From the NCBI RefSeq assembly GCF_000757485.1, contig NZ_JPYO01000027.1, positions 471,115-535,114 on the forward strand: a stretch of 64,000 nt of DNA. The letters are read 5' to 3'. This document shows, in pieces, positions 16,966 through 25,742 of the stretch. Below the pieces are notes generated by a model. It ran no database searches. It saw nothing but the letters and a program-made list of their open reading frames with translations, and was not told where the DNA came from. The DNA comes from Achromobacter sp. RTa (GTDB lineage: Bacteria > Pseudomonadota > Gammaproteobacteria > Burkholderiales > Burkholderiaceae_B). Numbering within the stretch: position 1 is the stretch's first letter; every line of letters starts with the position of its first letter. The position numbers were made by a program, and so were the translations under genes.

Positions 16966-17035
16966 TTCCGGCGCACGGGGCCGGCTGCGCCCGCGCGGCG
17001 CAAGGCGGCTGAAATTCGCTCTACAATTCCGCCCC

Positions 17036-18076
17036 ATGTCTATCCTCTTCCACGCCTATCCCCTGGCCCGCCCGGCGCTCTTCGCCATGGACGCGGAAAC
17101 CGCCCACGAAGTCACCTTGTCGGGCCTGCAGCGCGCCTACGAATGCGGCGCCACGCGCAAGCTGCTGCACGCGCAGCCCAAAGCGCCCTGCACGCTGATG
17201 GGGATGCAGTTGGCCAACCCGATCGGGCTGGCCGCGGGGCTGGACAAGAACGGCGCCTATATCGACGCGCTGGGGAACCTGGGATTCGGCTTTATCGAAG
17301 TGGGCACGGTCACGCCGCGCGCGCAGCCCGGCAATCCGAAACCCCGCATGTTCCGGTTGCCGCGCGCCAACGCGCTCATCAACCGGCTGGGCTTCAATAA
17401 TCAGGGGCTGGACGCCTTTCTGGCCAATGTGCAGCGCAGCACATGGCGCACCCAGGGCGGCATCCTCGGGCTGAACATCGGCAAAAACGCCGACACCCCG
17501 ATCGAGCGGGCCGCCGACGATTACCTGATCGGCCTGGAAGGCGTGTACCCGCATGCCGACTACGTGACCGTGAACATCTCGTCGCCCAACACCAAGAACC
17601 TGCGCGCGCTGCAGGGCGGCGACGAATTGTCGGCGCTGCTCGCGCAGCTTGCGGACAAGCGCAAGGCGCTGGAGGACAAACACCAGCGCCGCGTACCGAT
17701 GGCGGTGAAGATCGCCCCGGACCTCACGCAGGAACAGATCGATTCCATCGCGGACACGCTGCCGCGCCACGGCATCGACGGCGTCATCGCCACCAACACC
17801 ACGCTCTCGCGCGATGCCGTCGCGGGCCAGGCGCATGCCGAGGAAGCGGGCGGCCTGTCCGGCGCGCCGGTGCATGAATTGTCGCTGGCGGTGATCCGCC
17901 GCCTGAAGCAGCAACTGGGCGACAGCCTGGCCATCATCGGCGTGGGCGGCGTGCTCTCGGGGCGGCAGGCCAGGGAAAAGATGGAAGCGGGCGCCGACGC
18001 GGTGCAGCTCTACACCGGCCTGATCTATCGCGGCCCGGCCCTGGTAGGAGAATGCGTGCGGGCGGTGGCCGGGTGA
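17036..18076 (+). CDS. pyrD: Dihydroorotate dehydrogenase (quinone), class 2
   Basis: 346 aa. The N-terminal amphipathic helix for membrane and quinone contact ([18 protein letters not shown]) identifies class 2. FMN-barrel motifs: [59 protein letters not shown], and [31 protein letters not shown]. Oxidises dihydroorotate to orotate in pyrimidine synthesis. Last gene of the rightward block; a repeat patch follows. Confidence 0.96.
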   Translation: MSILFHAYPLARPALFAMDAETAHEVTLSGLQRAYECGATRKLLHAQPKAPCTLMGMQLANPIGLAAGLDKNGAYIDALGNLGFGFIEVGTVTPRAQPGNPKPRMFRLPRANALINRLGFNNQGLDAFLANVQRSTWRTQGGILGLNIGKNADTPIERAADDYLIGLEGVYPHADYVTVNISSPNTKNLRALQGGDELSALLAQLADKRKALEDKHQRRVPMAVKIAPDLTQEQIDSIADTLPRHGIDGVIATNTTLSRDAVAGQAHAEEAGGLSGAPVHELSLAVIRRLKQQLGDSLAIIGVGGVLSGRQAREKMEAGADAVQLYTGLIYRGPALVGECVRAVAG

Positions 18077-18088
18077 GGACGTGGTCTT

Positions 18089-18200
18089 GTGTCTGACACC
18101 CATACGAGATGATCTATAAGCTGGACCGGTGCTACGCGGGTGTCAGACACCCGGGAAGAGAGGCTTGGATCCAAGGCCATCTCGTACGGGTGTCAGACAC
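18089..18200. repeat. Inverted pair of a dispersed repeat with GTGTCAGACAC core
   Basis: A 22-bp sequence ending in GGGTGTCAGACAC (18179-18200) appears inverted with one mismatch at 18089-18110, with a further GGGTGTCAGACACCC palindrome between them at 18138-18152. The same 22-mer recurs at 63956-63977, and the palindrome at 29550 and 63932. The layout resembles a REP/BIME-type intergenic element. Confidence 0.8.
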
Positions 18201-18282
18201 AAGGAAGCGCCGGTGCCAGGCACAAGGAAGCGCCAATGTCAGGCACAAGAAAGCGTCGGCGTCAGGCACAACAAGAAAAGAA
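18191..18282 (+). repeat. Four 23-bp direct repeats
   Basis: Units begin at 18191 (TGTCAGACACAAGGAAGCGC), 18214 (TGCCAGGCAC...), 18237 (TGTCAGGCAC...) and 18260 (CGTCAGGCAC...), exactly 23 bp apart and progressively diverged. The first unit overlaps the right arm of the inverted pair, so the array seems to have grown from that element. There are no unique spacers, so this is not CRISPR. Confidence 0.8.
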
Positions 18283-18299
18283 ACACGCGAAAACCGGGC

Positions 18300-18329
18300 A
18301 AAAAAAAGGGGCCACCCGGTGGGTGGCCC
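18300..18329 (-). terminator. Intrinsic terminator of the phasin gene
   Basis: Read leftward: GGGCCACCC/GGGTGGCCC stem (18309-18317, 18321-18329), 3-base loop, then eight T residues. It lies 72 bases after the phasin stop. Confidence 0.9.
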
Positions 18330-18401
18330 TAATTCCAGCTCTGCTCTGTCACTCAACAGTACTACATTACTGCGGTTTGCGCACCATGGTGCGCCAAAAA
18401 C

Positions 18402-18980
18402 TTAGGCGCTGCGGCGGCTGCGGCTGGCGACCTTGGTCGCGGCGTCGGCGGCGTCCGTAGCGGCCTTGAAAGTCGCGCTGGCGGCGGCGTTCAGGTTCGA
18501 TTCGGCGACTTCGGCGGCCTGCTTGGCGGCCTTGGTCATCGAATCGTAGGCGCTGTTCGCGGTGGCCAGCGAGGACTTGATCAGGGCGACGGCGCTTTCG
18601 GAACCGGTGGGGGCGTTCTTGGAGAACTGGTCGACCACGTCGCTCAGCTGCTGCTGGCTTTCGGCGATCTGTTCTTCGGTCAGCTTGACCAAGCTGCCTT
18701 GCACGCCGGCGACGATGTCGTACACGTGCTTGGTGTAGGCCATGGCCTTTTCAGCGCCCGGCTGCAGCAGGCCCGAGGCGAAAGCGGCGGCTTCCTGCGG
18801 ATCCTTCAGCTCGGTGGCTTGCTGCGACTTCTGGGCGACTTCGTCCAGGGTGGCGCGCACGACCTTCAGGTTCAGCTCGACCAGCTTTTCGAAGCCGGCG
18901 AACACGGCCGACTGGGCGGCCACGAGGGTATTGAGGCTGGCTTTCTGACGGTCCAGGACTTGTTGGGGAATGGCGCTCAT
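18402..18980 (-). CDS. phaP: Phasin (polyhydroxyalkanoate granule protein)
   Basis: 192 aa, almost wholly amphipathic helix, Ala-rich, no Cys. It has the phasin core VLDRQKASLNTLVAAQSAVFAGFEKLVELNLKVVRATLDE, then a C-terminal Ala/Lys heptad region ending SRSRRSA. Phasins coat PHA granules and control their size. AAGGAGC precedes the chosen Met (MSAIPQQVL); upstream codons in the frame are not needed. It has its own strong promoter and terminator, so it is monocistronic and probably highly expressed. Control by a PhaR-type repressor is inferred from TGCA-containing dyads. Confidence 0.93.
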   Translation of the reverse strand: MSAIPQQVLDRQKASLNTLVAAQSAVFAGFEKLVELNLKVVRATLDEVAQKSQQATELKDPQEAAAFASGLLQPGAEKAMAYTKHVYDIVAGVQGSLVKLTEEQIAESQQQLSDVVDQFSKNAPTGSESAVALIKSSLATANSAYDSMTKAAKQAAEVAESNLNAAASATFKAATDAADAATKVASRSRRSA

Positions 18981-19092
18981 AGAATGCTCCTTGATGGGTA
19001 GCCGGGGGCAATCCGGCAAATAAGGATGGTTGTCTGCGACGAAATAAGTAAACGTGCGCGGAAACTGGTACTACAAGCTACCGCCGGCCCGT

Positions 19093-19174
19093 TTGATGCA
19101 CTGCACAATTGACATTCTAGACTGGGAAAAATACTTGTCAAGGAGTTTTTGTGCGGTGCAATAAATGATTGCAC
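19093..19174 (-). promoter_or_regulatory. Phasin promoter with TGCA-type operators
   Basis: Leftward promoter TTGACA (19136-19141), 16-bp spacer, TAGAAT (19114-19119). Two TGCA tetramers at 19097 and 19102 fall at the expected transcription start. A perfect dyad GTGCAA-N7-TTGCAC (19156-19174) lies upstream of -35. TGC-rich sites are typical of PhaR, which represses phasin genes until PHA is present; PhaR itself is not in this window. Confidence 0.7.
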
Positions 19175-19362
19175 TTTGGTGGTGCGCATCCGCGCCGGCG
19201 TTTGATCCGGCACAAATGTTTCATGGTTGGGGAAATACCGGACGTGACGGCGTATCAATTCTTTTCTAAACTGCTTTCATGCTGATGACAGACAAAGACA
19301 ACCGATAAGTCACCCGGCAATAACTAAATCGCAGCAAGCAAAACCCTGCAATTGGAGACTTC

Positions 19363-20340
19363 ATGACCCTCTTCCCCCGCACGCTTACGGCCCTGCTCGC
19401 GGCAAGCGCCATGCTCGCCGCTGGCGCCGCCCAGGCGGAATACCCGGACCGCCCCATCAACATGGTGGTGCCGTTCGCCGCAGGCGGACCGACGGACAAC
19501 GTCGCGCGCTCGCTCGCGGAAGCCATGCGGCCGAGTCTGGGCCAGACCGTCGTGGTCGAAAACAAGGGCGGCGCCGGCGGCACGATCGGCACCACCCAGG
19601 TGGCGCGCGCCCAGCCCGACGGCTATTCCGTCCTGCTGATGCACGCCGGCTTCTCGACCGCGCCGTCGCTGTACAAGAATCCGGGGTACGACCCCTACAA
19701 GAGCTTCGAGCCCATCGGCCTGGTGGTCGACGTGCCGATGACCATCATCGCGCGCTCCGACTTCCCGCCCAACAACATCCAGGAACTGGCCGACTACGTC
19801 AAAAAGAACAAGGACAAGGTCTCCCTGGCCAACGCGGGCATCGGCGCCGCCAGCCACCTCTGCGGCACCATGCTGGTCGAGGCGCTGGGCGTGCAATTGC
19901 TGACCATCCCGTACAAGGGCACCGCGCCGGCCATGAACGACCTGCTGGGCAAGCAGGTGGACCTGCTCTGCGACCAGACCACCAACACCACGCAGCAGAT
20001 CGACAGCGGCAAGGTGAAGGCCTACGCCGTCACCAGCCTGAAGCGCGTTCCCACGCTGCCCAAGCTGCCGACCATGGACGAATCCGGCTACAAGGGTTTC
20101 GAAGTGGGTATCTGGCATGGCATGTGGGTGCCGAAGGGCACGCCCAAGCCCGTCGTGGACAAGCTGGTCAAGAGCCTGCAGGCCGGCCTGGCCGATCCCA
20201 AGTTCCAGGAACGCATGAAGCAGCTGGGCGCGACCGTGCTCACGGCCGAAGCCAATCCGCAAGCCCTCGAAGCCAAGGTCAAGCAGCAGGTCCCGCAATG
20301 GGCCGAGCTGTTCAAGAAGGCCGGCGTCGAACAGCAATAA
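19363..20340 (+). CDS. Bug/TctC-family periplasmic substrate-binding protein
   Basis: 325 aa. Signal peptide LLAASAMLAAGAAQA, then the family opening YPDRPINMVVPFAAGGPTDNVAR and VVVENKGGAGGTIGT, and PYKGTAPAMNDLLG later. Such receptors bind carboxylates or amides for tripartite tricarboxylate transport; this family is massively expanded in Bordetella relatives. No TctAB membrane partner is nearby, so it may work with a distant transporter or as a sensor. GGAG precedes the ATG. It is convergent with an IclR gene and separated from it by a shared terminator. Confidence 0.93.
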   Translation: MTLFPRTLTALLAASAMLAAGAAQAEYPDRPINMVVPFAAGGPTDNVARSLAEAMRPSLGQTVVVENKGGAGGTIGTTQVARAQPDGYSVLLMHAGFSTAPSLYKNPGYDPYKSFEPIGLVVDVPMTIIARSDFPPNNIQELADYVKKNKDKVSLANAGIGAASHLCGTMLVEALGVQLLTIPYKGTAPAMNDLLGKQVDLLCDQTTNTTQQIDSGKVKAYAVTSLKRVPTLPKLPTMDESGYKGFEVGIWHGMWVPKGTPKPVVDKLVKSLQAGLADPKFQERMKQLGATVLTAEANPQALEAKVKQQVPQWAELFKKAGVEQQ

Positions 20341-20364
20341 AAACAGCGCGCCCCGAGCGCGCGC

Positions 20365-20410
20365 GCCCAAAAGAAGAAAAGCCCCGCAAGGGGCTTTTCT
20401 TCTTTTGGGC
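20365..20410. terminator. Bidirectional terminator between the Bug receptor and IclR genes
   Basis: Perfect 21-bp inverted repeat (20365-20385 and 20390-20410) closed by a GCAA tetraloop, with A/T-rich arms on both sides that supply a T-run in either direction. Confidence 0.92.
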
Positions 20411-20412
20411 GT

Positions 20413-21276
20413 TCATGGCCGCAGGGCCTCGGCCGCCATGCCCAGGCCATTGAAACCCGTGGATACCGAGGGCTCGTAGCCCAGCGCTTCCGAAATGCTG
20501 GCCGCGGTGTCGACCAGCGCCTTGATCCATTCGTCCTGCAGGCGCTCCGCCGGCGCCGAGATGGACAACCCGGCCACCAGCTTGCCGGTATCGTCGAAAA
20601 TGCCCGCGGCGATGCAGCGCACGCCTAGTTCGAGCTCCTCGTTGTCCCGCGCGTAGCCGTGCCGGCGCACCAGCGCCAGTTCGCGTTCCAGGCGGTCCAG
20701 GTCGGTCAGGCTATTGCGCGTATGCCCGGCCAGGCCGGTGCGCAGGGCATACGCCCTGACCTGCCGGGCATCGCCAGTGGACAGGAACAGCTTGCCGGTG
20801 GAAGTCAGGTGCAAGGGCGCGCGGCCACCGATGGCGCGCACCACCTGCATGCCCGATCGCTCGCTCCAGGCCCGGTCGATGTAGACGATTTCGTCGCCCT
20901 GCTGCACCGACAGGTTGATGGTCTGCCCGGTCAGCTTGTGCAGCGAGCGCATGGCGGAAATAGCCGCCTCGCGCACATTCAGCCGCCCCTTCACCAACGA
21001 ACCGAGTTCGAGCAGGCGCATGCCCAGCTGGTACAGGCCGTTGTCGACGCGCTCGACATAGCGGCCCACGACCAGGTCGTTCAGGATGCGGTGCGCCGTG
21101 GACGCATGCAGGCCGGTGGTGGCGGACAGTTCCTTGAGCGTCACGGGATCCGGCTGCGCGGCCAGGGCGTCGAGCAGGCGCATGGCGCGCTCGATCACCT
21201 GGATGGCGATGGGATGGGCTGACGCGCCTTCGGTTTCGGCGTCCAGGGGATTGCGGGAAGACGGGAGACGGGCCAT
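20413..21276 (-). CDS. IclR-family transcriptional regulator
   Basis: 288 aa. Winged HTH near residues 25-85 (VTLKELSATTGLHASTAHRILNDLV) and a GAF-like IclR effector domain (INLSVQQGDEIVYIDRAW, LHLTSTGKLFLS, GVRCIAAGIFDDTGKLVAGLSISAP). I start at MARLPSSRN; the frame stays open 40 codons further but that stretch is unlike the family. Shine-Dalgarno is weak. The stop lies almost in the shared terminator. Target unknown; the convergent receptor gene is not an obvious target. Confidence 0.88.
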   Translation of the reverse strand: MARLPSSRNPLDAETEGASAHPIAIQVIERAMRLLDALAAQPDPVTLKELSATTGLHASTAHRILNDLVVGRYVERVDNGLYQLGMRLLELGSLVKGRLNVREAAISAMRSLHKLTGQTINLSVQQGDEIVYIDRAWSERSGMQVVRAIGGRAPLHLTSTGKLFLSTGDARQVRAYALRTGLAGHTRNSLTDLDRLERELALVRRHGYARDNEELELGVRCIAAGIFDDTGKLVAGLSISAPAERLQDEWIKALVDTAASISEALGYEPSVSTGFNGLGMAAEALRP

Positions 21277-21448
21277 GGAGGTTCGGGGGCTAGGGCCTGC
21301 TGACAGTTGCGCCGTTCCACCGAAAAAAACCGGCCTTGCGGCGACGCAGCAAACAGTTCTTTCCCGTATTGTGAAATTTACCGGACCATTTGGCAACCGG
21401 TTTTTTTATTAATAAAACAGGGTCGCCCCCCATTTATTCAGCTTCCGA

Positions 21449-22273
21449 TCAGCTTACGGAAGGCGCGGCGAGCTTCCCTCCCAGGCGCAGCACCTCCGCT
21501 CGCAAGAACTCCAGGGCCGCTGCCGCTCCCTCGGGCTCCCCCTTTACGCCCAGCTCGATATGGGGCGTGCCGCCCTCTTCGCCGACGCTGGGCAGGCTGA
21601 AGGCGCGCACGCCGGGCCAGCGCGTTTCCACGCTGACCATGGCGGGCGTGATGCGCGACTCGGGCATGCTGAATACCAGGAAGGAATGCTCCGCATGCAC
21701 CTGCACATGCTGCAGCGCACGATAGCGCGTATCCAGCGTCCATTCCAGCATCGGCCACGCCATGACGGGAAAGCCGGGCACGAACGTGTGGTCGCGGATG
21801 AAGAAGCCGGGAATCCGGTTGTAAGGGTTCGGCACGATCTCGCACCCTTCCGGGAACACGCCCATCTGCAGGCGCTGCTGGTTCTCGGGGGTGCTCATGT
21901 CGGCCGTGCCCTGCCCCTTGGCCGCCATCTCGGCCGCGCGCTGCGCGATGGCCTGCTCGGCCTCGGGATGCAGCGCCAGCGGCAGGTCCAGGGCGGCGGC
22001 GGCCGCCTGCCGCGTGTGATCGTCCGGAGTGCCGCCGATGCCCCCGCAGGAAAACACCACGTCGCCCGAGGCGAAACTGCGCTTGTAGGCTGCCACCAGC
22101 GTGTCGCGGTCGTCGGGCAGGATTTCGGCCCAGCCCAGTTGCATGCCGCGCGCGCCCAGGAGTTCGACGACCTTGGAAAAATGCTTGTCCTGGCGGCGGC
22201 CCGACAGGATTTCATCCCCGACGATGATGAGGCCGATGCGGCGGGCGGATTCTGCAGCCATGTCCGATTCCAT
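21449..22273 (-). CDS. MoCF/CinA-N-type molybdopterin-binding-domain protein
   Basis: 274 aa. Opening RIGLIIVGDEILSGRRQDKHFSKVVELL and FSCGGIGGTPDDHTRQAAA are the hallmarks of the molybdopterin-binding fold shared by MogA/MoeA and CinA N-terminal domains. A C-terminal extension of about 100 residues follows. In CinA-type proteins this domain is linked to ADP-ribose or NMN metabolism; no deamidase domain is present here, so a stand-alone role is likely. It follows the EI24 gene by 24 bp on the same strand. Start could also be the Met four codons later. Confidence 0.85.
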   Translation of the reverse strand: MESDMAAESARRIGLIIVGDEILSGRRQDKHFSKVVELLGARGMQLGWAEILPDDRDTLVAAYKRSFASGDVVFSCGGIGGTPDDHTRQAAAAALDLPLALHPEAEQAIAQRAAEMAAKGQGTADMSTPENQQRLQMGVFPEGCEIVPNPYNRIPGFFIRDHTFVPGFPVMAWPMLEWTLDTRYRALQHVQVHAEHSFLVFSMPESRITPAMVSVETRWPGVRAFSLPSVGEEGGTPHIELGVKGEPEGAAAALEFLRAEVLRLGGKLAAPSVS

Positions 22274-22297
22274 TAGGTATGAGAGGGAGGACGCCGG

Positions 22298-23107
22298 TCA
22301 GACGTCGATGACGCGGTCCTCGCGCAGGCGCTTGAGCGCTTCCAGCCCGTAATGCGCGTAGACCAGGGCAGAAAATACAGGCAGGATGACCCACGCGGGC
22401 GGCAGCAGGTTCAGCAGCGAACAGATCAGGCCGATGGTCCAGAAACCGCCGTTGTTGCGTTCCAGGATGAGCTTGCGTTCCGCGGGGCTGGCGTGTTCCA
22501 CGATGGCGTCCACGCGCATCATGCGCGAGAACGCGAACGCCCACCAGAAGATCGACAGCGCCACGGCCATGGGCGGCACCAGCCATAGCGGCAGCGTCAG
22601 CACCCACCCCGCGGCGAACGCAAGAGACACCCAGACTGCGTTCCAGACGCTGACCGCGGTAGAGAACTTGCCTTGGCGGGTCACGGTGGCGTATTCGCGC
22701 TGGCCCACGTGGCGCAGCACCAGCGGCATGACGAAGACGGCGGCGATCGCCAGGCCCAGGATGCCGGACACCGGCAGCAGGATGGCCGCGGCGATGATGG
22801 GGATCATGTAGACCTTGAGCGAAAACAGCCCGACCGCGAGCATCCAGTCCTCGGCCCGATTGACGAAGTCCCAGCGCGCGGCCTCCGCCGCCAGCCATTC
22901 GTTCAGCGGCGTCCAGAACAGGTACAGGAGCAGCAGGCAGCCCACCAGCGCAATCAGAAAAGGCAGCAGCACCGCGAACAGCATCGTCGGATGGCATTGC
23001 GACACCAGCGCGCGCTTGAACGCCTGCCCCACGTTGGCCGCGCCCGCGCCGGCGCGTGAAATTCGGTCCTGCTCGGGCGTGGCGGAATCGGTGCGCAAAA
23101 CGGTCAT
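22298..23107 (-). CDS. EI24-domain (CysZ-like) inner-membrane protein
   Basis: 269 aa with about six hydrophobic segments, including LFAVLLPFLIALVGCLLLLYLFW and MIPIIAAAILLPVSGILGLAIAAVFVMPLVL. The EI24/CysZ fold is suggested by the re-entrant-like pairs and by SAFSRMMRVDAIVEH-type loops. CysZ itself transports sulfate; many betaproteobacterial relatives are uncharacterised. I start at MTVLRTDS; the open frame further upstream overlaps the divergent thioredoxin-like gene. Probably co-transcribed with the MoCF-domain gene. Confidence 0.78.
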   Translation of the reverse strand: MTVLRTDSATPEQDRISRAGAGAANVGQAFKRALVSQCHPTMLFAVLLPFLIALVGCLLLLYLFWTPLNEWLAAEAARWDFVNRAEDWMLAVGLFSLKVYMIPIIAAAILLPVSGILGLAIAAVFVMPLVLRHVGQREYATVTRQGKFSTAVSVWNAVWVSLAFAAGWVLTLPLWLVPPMAVALSIFWWAFAFSRMMRVDAIVEHASPAERKLILERNNGGFWTIGLICSLLNLLPPAWVILPVFSALVYAHYGLEALKRLREDRVIDV

Positions 23108-23171
23108 GACGGTGGAAATGAGAGGGTGGACATCCCGGGTATGATAGTCAAACACGCCCTGATCTGCCCAC

Positions 23172-23555
23172 ATGTCTCTACTTGTACCCGATACCGACCA
23201 AGCCGCGCTGCGCGCTCGCCTGGGCTCCTCGCCCGACACCTGGCTGGTCGCCTGCTTCTGCGCGGCCTGGTGCGATACCTGCGAACAATACAAGCCCAAA
23301 CTGCAAGCGCTGGCCGAGGCCATGCCGCAGCACGTTTTCGCATGGATCGACATCGAAGACCATGCCGAATTGCTGGGCGAGGAAGACGTCGAGAACTTCC
23401 CCACGCTGCTGGTGCAGATAGGCCCGCGCGTGGTGTTCTACGGGCCTATGCTGCCGCACATCGGCCACCTCGAACGCTTGCTGGAAAGCCTGGACGAACA
23501 TAGCGCCGCCGTCGCCACGGCATTGCCGGACCTGCCCCGGCTGCTGGTAGCCTGA
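23172..23555 (+). CDS. Thioredoxin-family protein
   Basis: 127 aa. The active site is C34-D-T-C37 (AAWCDTC), with the cis-Pro at ENFPTLLV. There is no signal peptide, so it is cytoplasmic. The WCDTC site differs from the WCGPC of classical thioredoxin, which usually shifts the redox potential. Divergent from the EI24 gene and followed by a bidirectional terminator shared with rhlE. Confidence 0.9.
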   Translation: MSLLVPDTDQAALRARLGSSPDTWLVACFCAAWCDTCEQYKPKLQALAEAMPQHVFAWIDIEDHAELLGEEDVENFPTLLVQIGPRVVFYGPMLPHIGHLERLLESLDEHSAAVATALPDLPRLLVA

Positions 23556-23564
23556 CCGCCTTCC

Positions 23565-23611
23565 CCATGAAAAAACCCGCAGGGCTTTCGGCCCTGCGGG
23601 TTTTTTCATGG
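23565..23611. terminator. Bidirectional terminator between the thioredoxin-like gene and rhlE
   Basis: Perfect 21-bp stem (23565-23585 and 23591-23611) with a 5-base loop and A/T runs serving both convergent genes. Confidence 0.92.
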
Positions 23612-23625
23612 CCGGGCGCCGGGCC

Positions 23626-25086
23626 TCAGGGCTTGCGGCTGCCGCCCAGCAGCACGGCGATTTGCCGCTTCGGCGCGGAGGATCCGCCATTGGCCTTGGG
23701 CGCGGGGGCTTCGGCCTGCGTGGACGGGGCCGAGGGCTCGTAGGGCTTCAGGAAGAAGTCGTCCACGGGCTGGCGCGGCGTGCTGGAGGGGTAGCCGGAC
23801 CGGCGGTCGGCCGAACGGCCGCGATCGCCCCGGCCGTCGCGCGACGTCGACGAGCCGCCGCGGCGGTCATCGCTGCGGCGATGGCTGCGCGCGACCAGGT
23901 CGGCGGGAACATCCAGGGTGCCGCGCGGCACTTCGCGCTTGATGAGTTTTTCGATATCGAGCAGGAAGCGCTCTTCGTCGGGCGTGAACAGGGCGATGGC
24001 TTCGCCGGAAGCGCCCGCGCGGCCCGTGCGGCCAATGCGGTGCACGTAGTCTTCGGCGTTGTACGGCAGGTCGTAATTGATGACGCAGGGCACGCCGGCC
24101 ACGTCCAGGCCGCGGGCGGCCACGTCGGTAGCCACCAGCACTTCGAGCTCACCCGCCTTGAAGGCTTCCAGCGCCTTCATGCGGTCGGCCTGGGTCTTGT
24201 CGCCGTGGATCGATTCGGCCTTGACGCCGTCGCGTTCCAGTTCGCGGGCCAGACGCGCCGTGCCGATCTTCGTGTTGGAGAACACGATGACCTGGTTCAG
24301 GCCGCGCGACTTCACTAGGTGCACGACGGCGGCGCGCTTGGCGTCGCTCGGCATCTTGTACGCGATCTGCGTGATCGTCGCGGCGGTGGCGTTGCGCGCG
24401 GCGACTTCGATTTCAACGGGATGGTTCAGGTACGAACGGCCGAGCTTGCGGATTTCGTTGCTGAACGTGGCGGAGAACAGCAGGCCCTGGCGCTGCGCGG
24501 GCAGCAAGCGGATGATGCGCTCCAGGTCGGGCAAAAAGCCCATGTCCAACATGCGGTCCGCCTCGTCGAGCACCAGGATGCCGACTTGGCTCAGGTTCAC
24601 CGTCTTTTGTTCGACGTGGTCGAGCAAGCGGCCCGGCGTGGCCACCAGCACTTCGCAACCGCGGCGCAGCGCGTCCTTCTGCGGGCCGATATCCACGCCG
24701 CCGAACACCACCGCGGAACGCAGCGGCGTCTGCTTGCTGTAGCGCTTGACGCTTTCGTACACCTGGTCCGCGAGTTCACGCGTGGGCGTGAGGATCAGCG
24801 CGCGCACCGGATGGCGCGCGGGCGATGCGCTGGTGTTGGCCAGCGGCATGAGACGGTGCAGGATGGGCAGCGTGAAGGCCGCCGTCTTGCCTGTGCCGGT
24901 TTGCGCGGCGCCCATGACGTCTCGGCCTTCCACCACGACGGGGATGGCTTGTGCCTGGATGGGCGTGGGAGTGGTGTAGCCGGTTTCGGCGATGGACTGC
25001 AACAGCAGGGGGTGCAGCCCGAAATCGGCGAACGTCGGCGCGGGCGCTTCAGCGGCGGGTGCTACGGGTTGGGTGGATTCAGTCAT
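23626..25086 (-). CDS. rhlE: DEAD-box ATP-dependent RNA helicase RhlE
   Basis: 486 aa. All helicase motifs are readable: Q motif FADFGLHPLLLQSI and PTPIQAQAIP, Walker A AQTGTGKT, TPTRELA, DEAD, SAT, and HRIGRTGRAG. The C-terminal tail (about 400-486) is Arg/Ser/Asp rich (RRSDDRRGGSS, DRRSGYPSS) and would give nonspecific RNA binding. Start at MTESTQP; upstream codons in frame lack homology. RhlE helps ribosome maturation and RNA turnover. Confidence 0.94.
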   Translation of the reverse strand: MTESTQPVAPAAEAPAPTFADFGLHPLLLQSIAETGYTTPTPIQAQAIPVVVEGRDVMGAAQTGTGKTAAFTLPILHRLMPLANTSASPARHPVRALILTPTRELADQVYESVKRYSKQTPLRSAVVFGGVDIGPQKDALRRGCEVLVATPGRLLDHVEQKTVNLSQVGILVLDEADRMLDMGFLPDLERIIRLLPAQRQGLLFSATFSNEIRKLGRSYLNHPVEIEVAARNATAATITQIAYKMPSDAKRAAVVHLVKSRGLNQVIVFSNTKIGTARLARELERDGVKAESIHGDKTQADRMKALEAFKAGELEVLVATDVAARGLDVAGVPCVINYDLPYNAEDYVHRIGRTGRAGASGEAIALFTPDEERFLLDIEKLIKREVPRGTLDVPADLVARSHRRSDDRRGGSSTSRDGRGDRGRSADRRSGYPSSTPRQPVDDFFLKPYEPSAPSTQAEAPAPKANGGSSAPKRQIAVLLGGSRKP

Positions 25087-25406
25087 CAGGGTTAGGCAGA
25101 TACCGGGACCAATGAAAAAGAACAAAACGAGAGTGCTGCATGCACTGCACTACATATGCATCGGGACAATCTGGACACGCGCAACTGCATCCCGCCTTGC
25201 AGGCCAGGCCGCGCGTTCTGGAGTCGATACTTATGAGGGCAGTACCAGGCCCGGATTGCTGTGGATAACTTGATTTTAGCGCAGCCTCATTGCGGCACGG
25301 TCAAACCGGCCTCGGAAAGGCGTTACGAAGCCCCTTGAGGGCATGCCGCAAGCGCCCGCCAGGCATACCAAAAGCGTCCACCTAGCGGACACTCTGGAAA
25401 AATCCG
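25087..25406. other. Gene-free gap upstream of rhlE
   Basis: 320 bp. Leftward TTGACC (25299-25304) and TAAAAT (25273-25278) could be an rhlE promoter, but the 20-bp spacing is long. Several TGCA-containing palindromes lie near 25138-25160. The part next to the azlD stop contains a small GTCC/GGAC hairpin without a T-run. I see no coding pattern; frames across it are shadows. Confidence 0.4.
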
Positions 25407-25742
25407 TCAGCCCGCCAGCCAGCGCAGGCCCCACAAGGCCAGCATGCCCACGACGATCACCAGGACCGCGCTGCGGGTGCGCAGGAAAACCAGCACGGCC
25501 AGCACCCCGGCCACCAGCTTGTAGTCGAACACGGGGCCCAGCCCGGCCTTCCAGGGCAGCAGGTCGGGCACGAGGATCGCGGTCAGGGCGGCGGCGGGGG
25601 CGTAGCGCAGCGCTCGCCGCACCCCGTCCGGCAAGGGAATGTAGTCGCCGAACAGCATGAAGCCGGCGCGGGTCAGCACACTGCACAGCGCCAGGAGCAG
25701 GATGGCGGAATAAACGTAGATTTCGGAGGGCCAGAGAGTCAT
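25407..25742 (-). CDS. azlD: AzlD-family branched-chain amino acid exporter subunit
   Basis: 111 aa, four hydrophobic helices (IYVYSAILLLALCSVLTRAGF; RYAPAAALTAILVPDLL; KLVAGVLAVLVFL; VLVIVVGMLALWGL). AzlD is the small partner of AzlC. Its ATG overlaps the azlC stop (ATGA), so the two are translationally coupled. Confidence 0.92.
   Translation of the reverse strand: MTLWPSEIYVYSAILLLALCSVLTRAGFMLFGDYIPLPDGVRRALRYAPAAALTAILVPDLLPWKAGLGPVFDYKLVAGVLAVLVFLRTRSAVLVIVVGMLALWGLRWLAG

Noticed and set aside
18191..18282. 23-bp repeats as a CRISPR array
   Set aside because: Units are contiguous with no unique spacers and no cas genes nearby.
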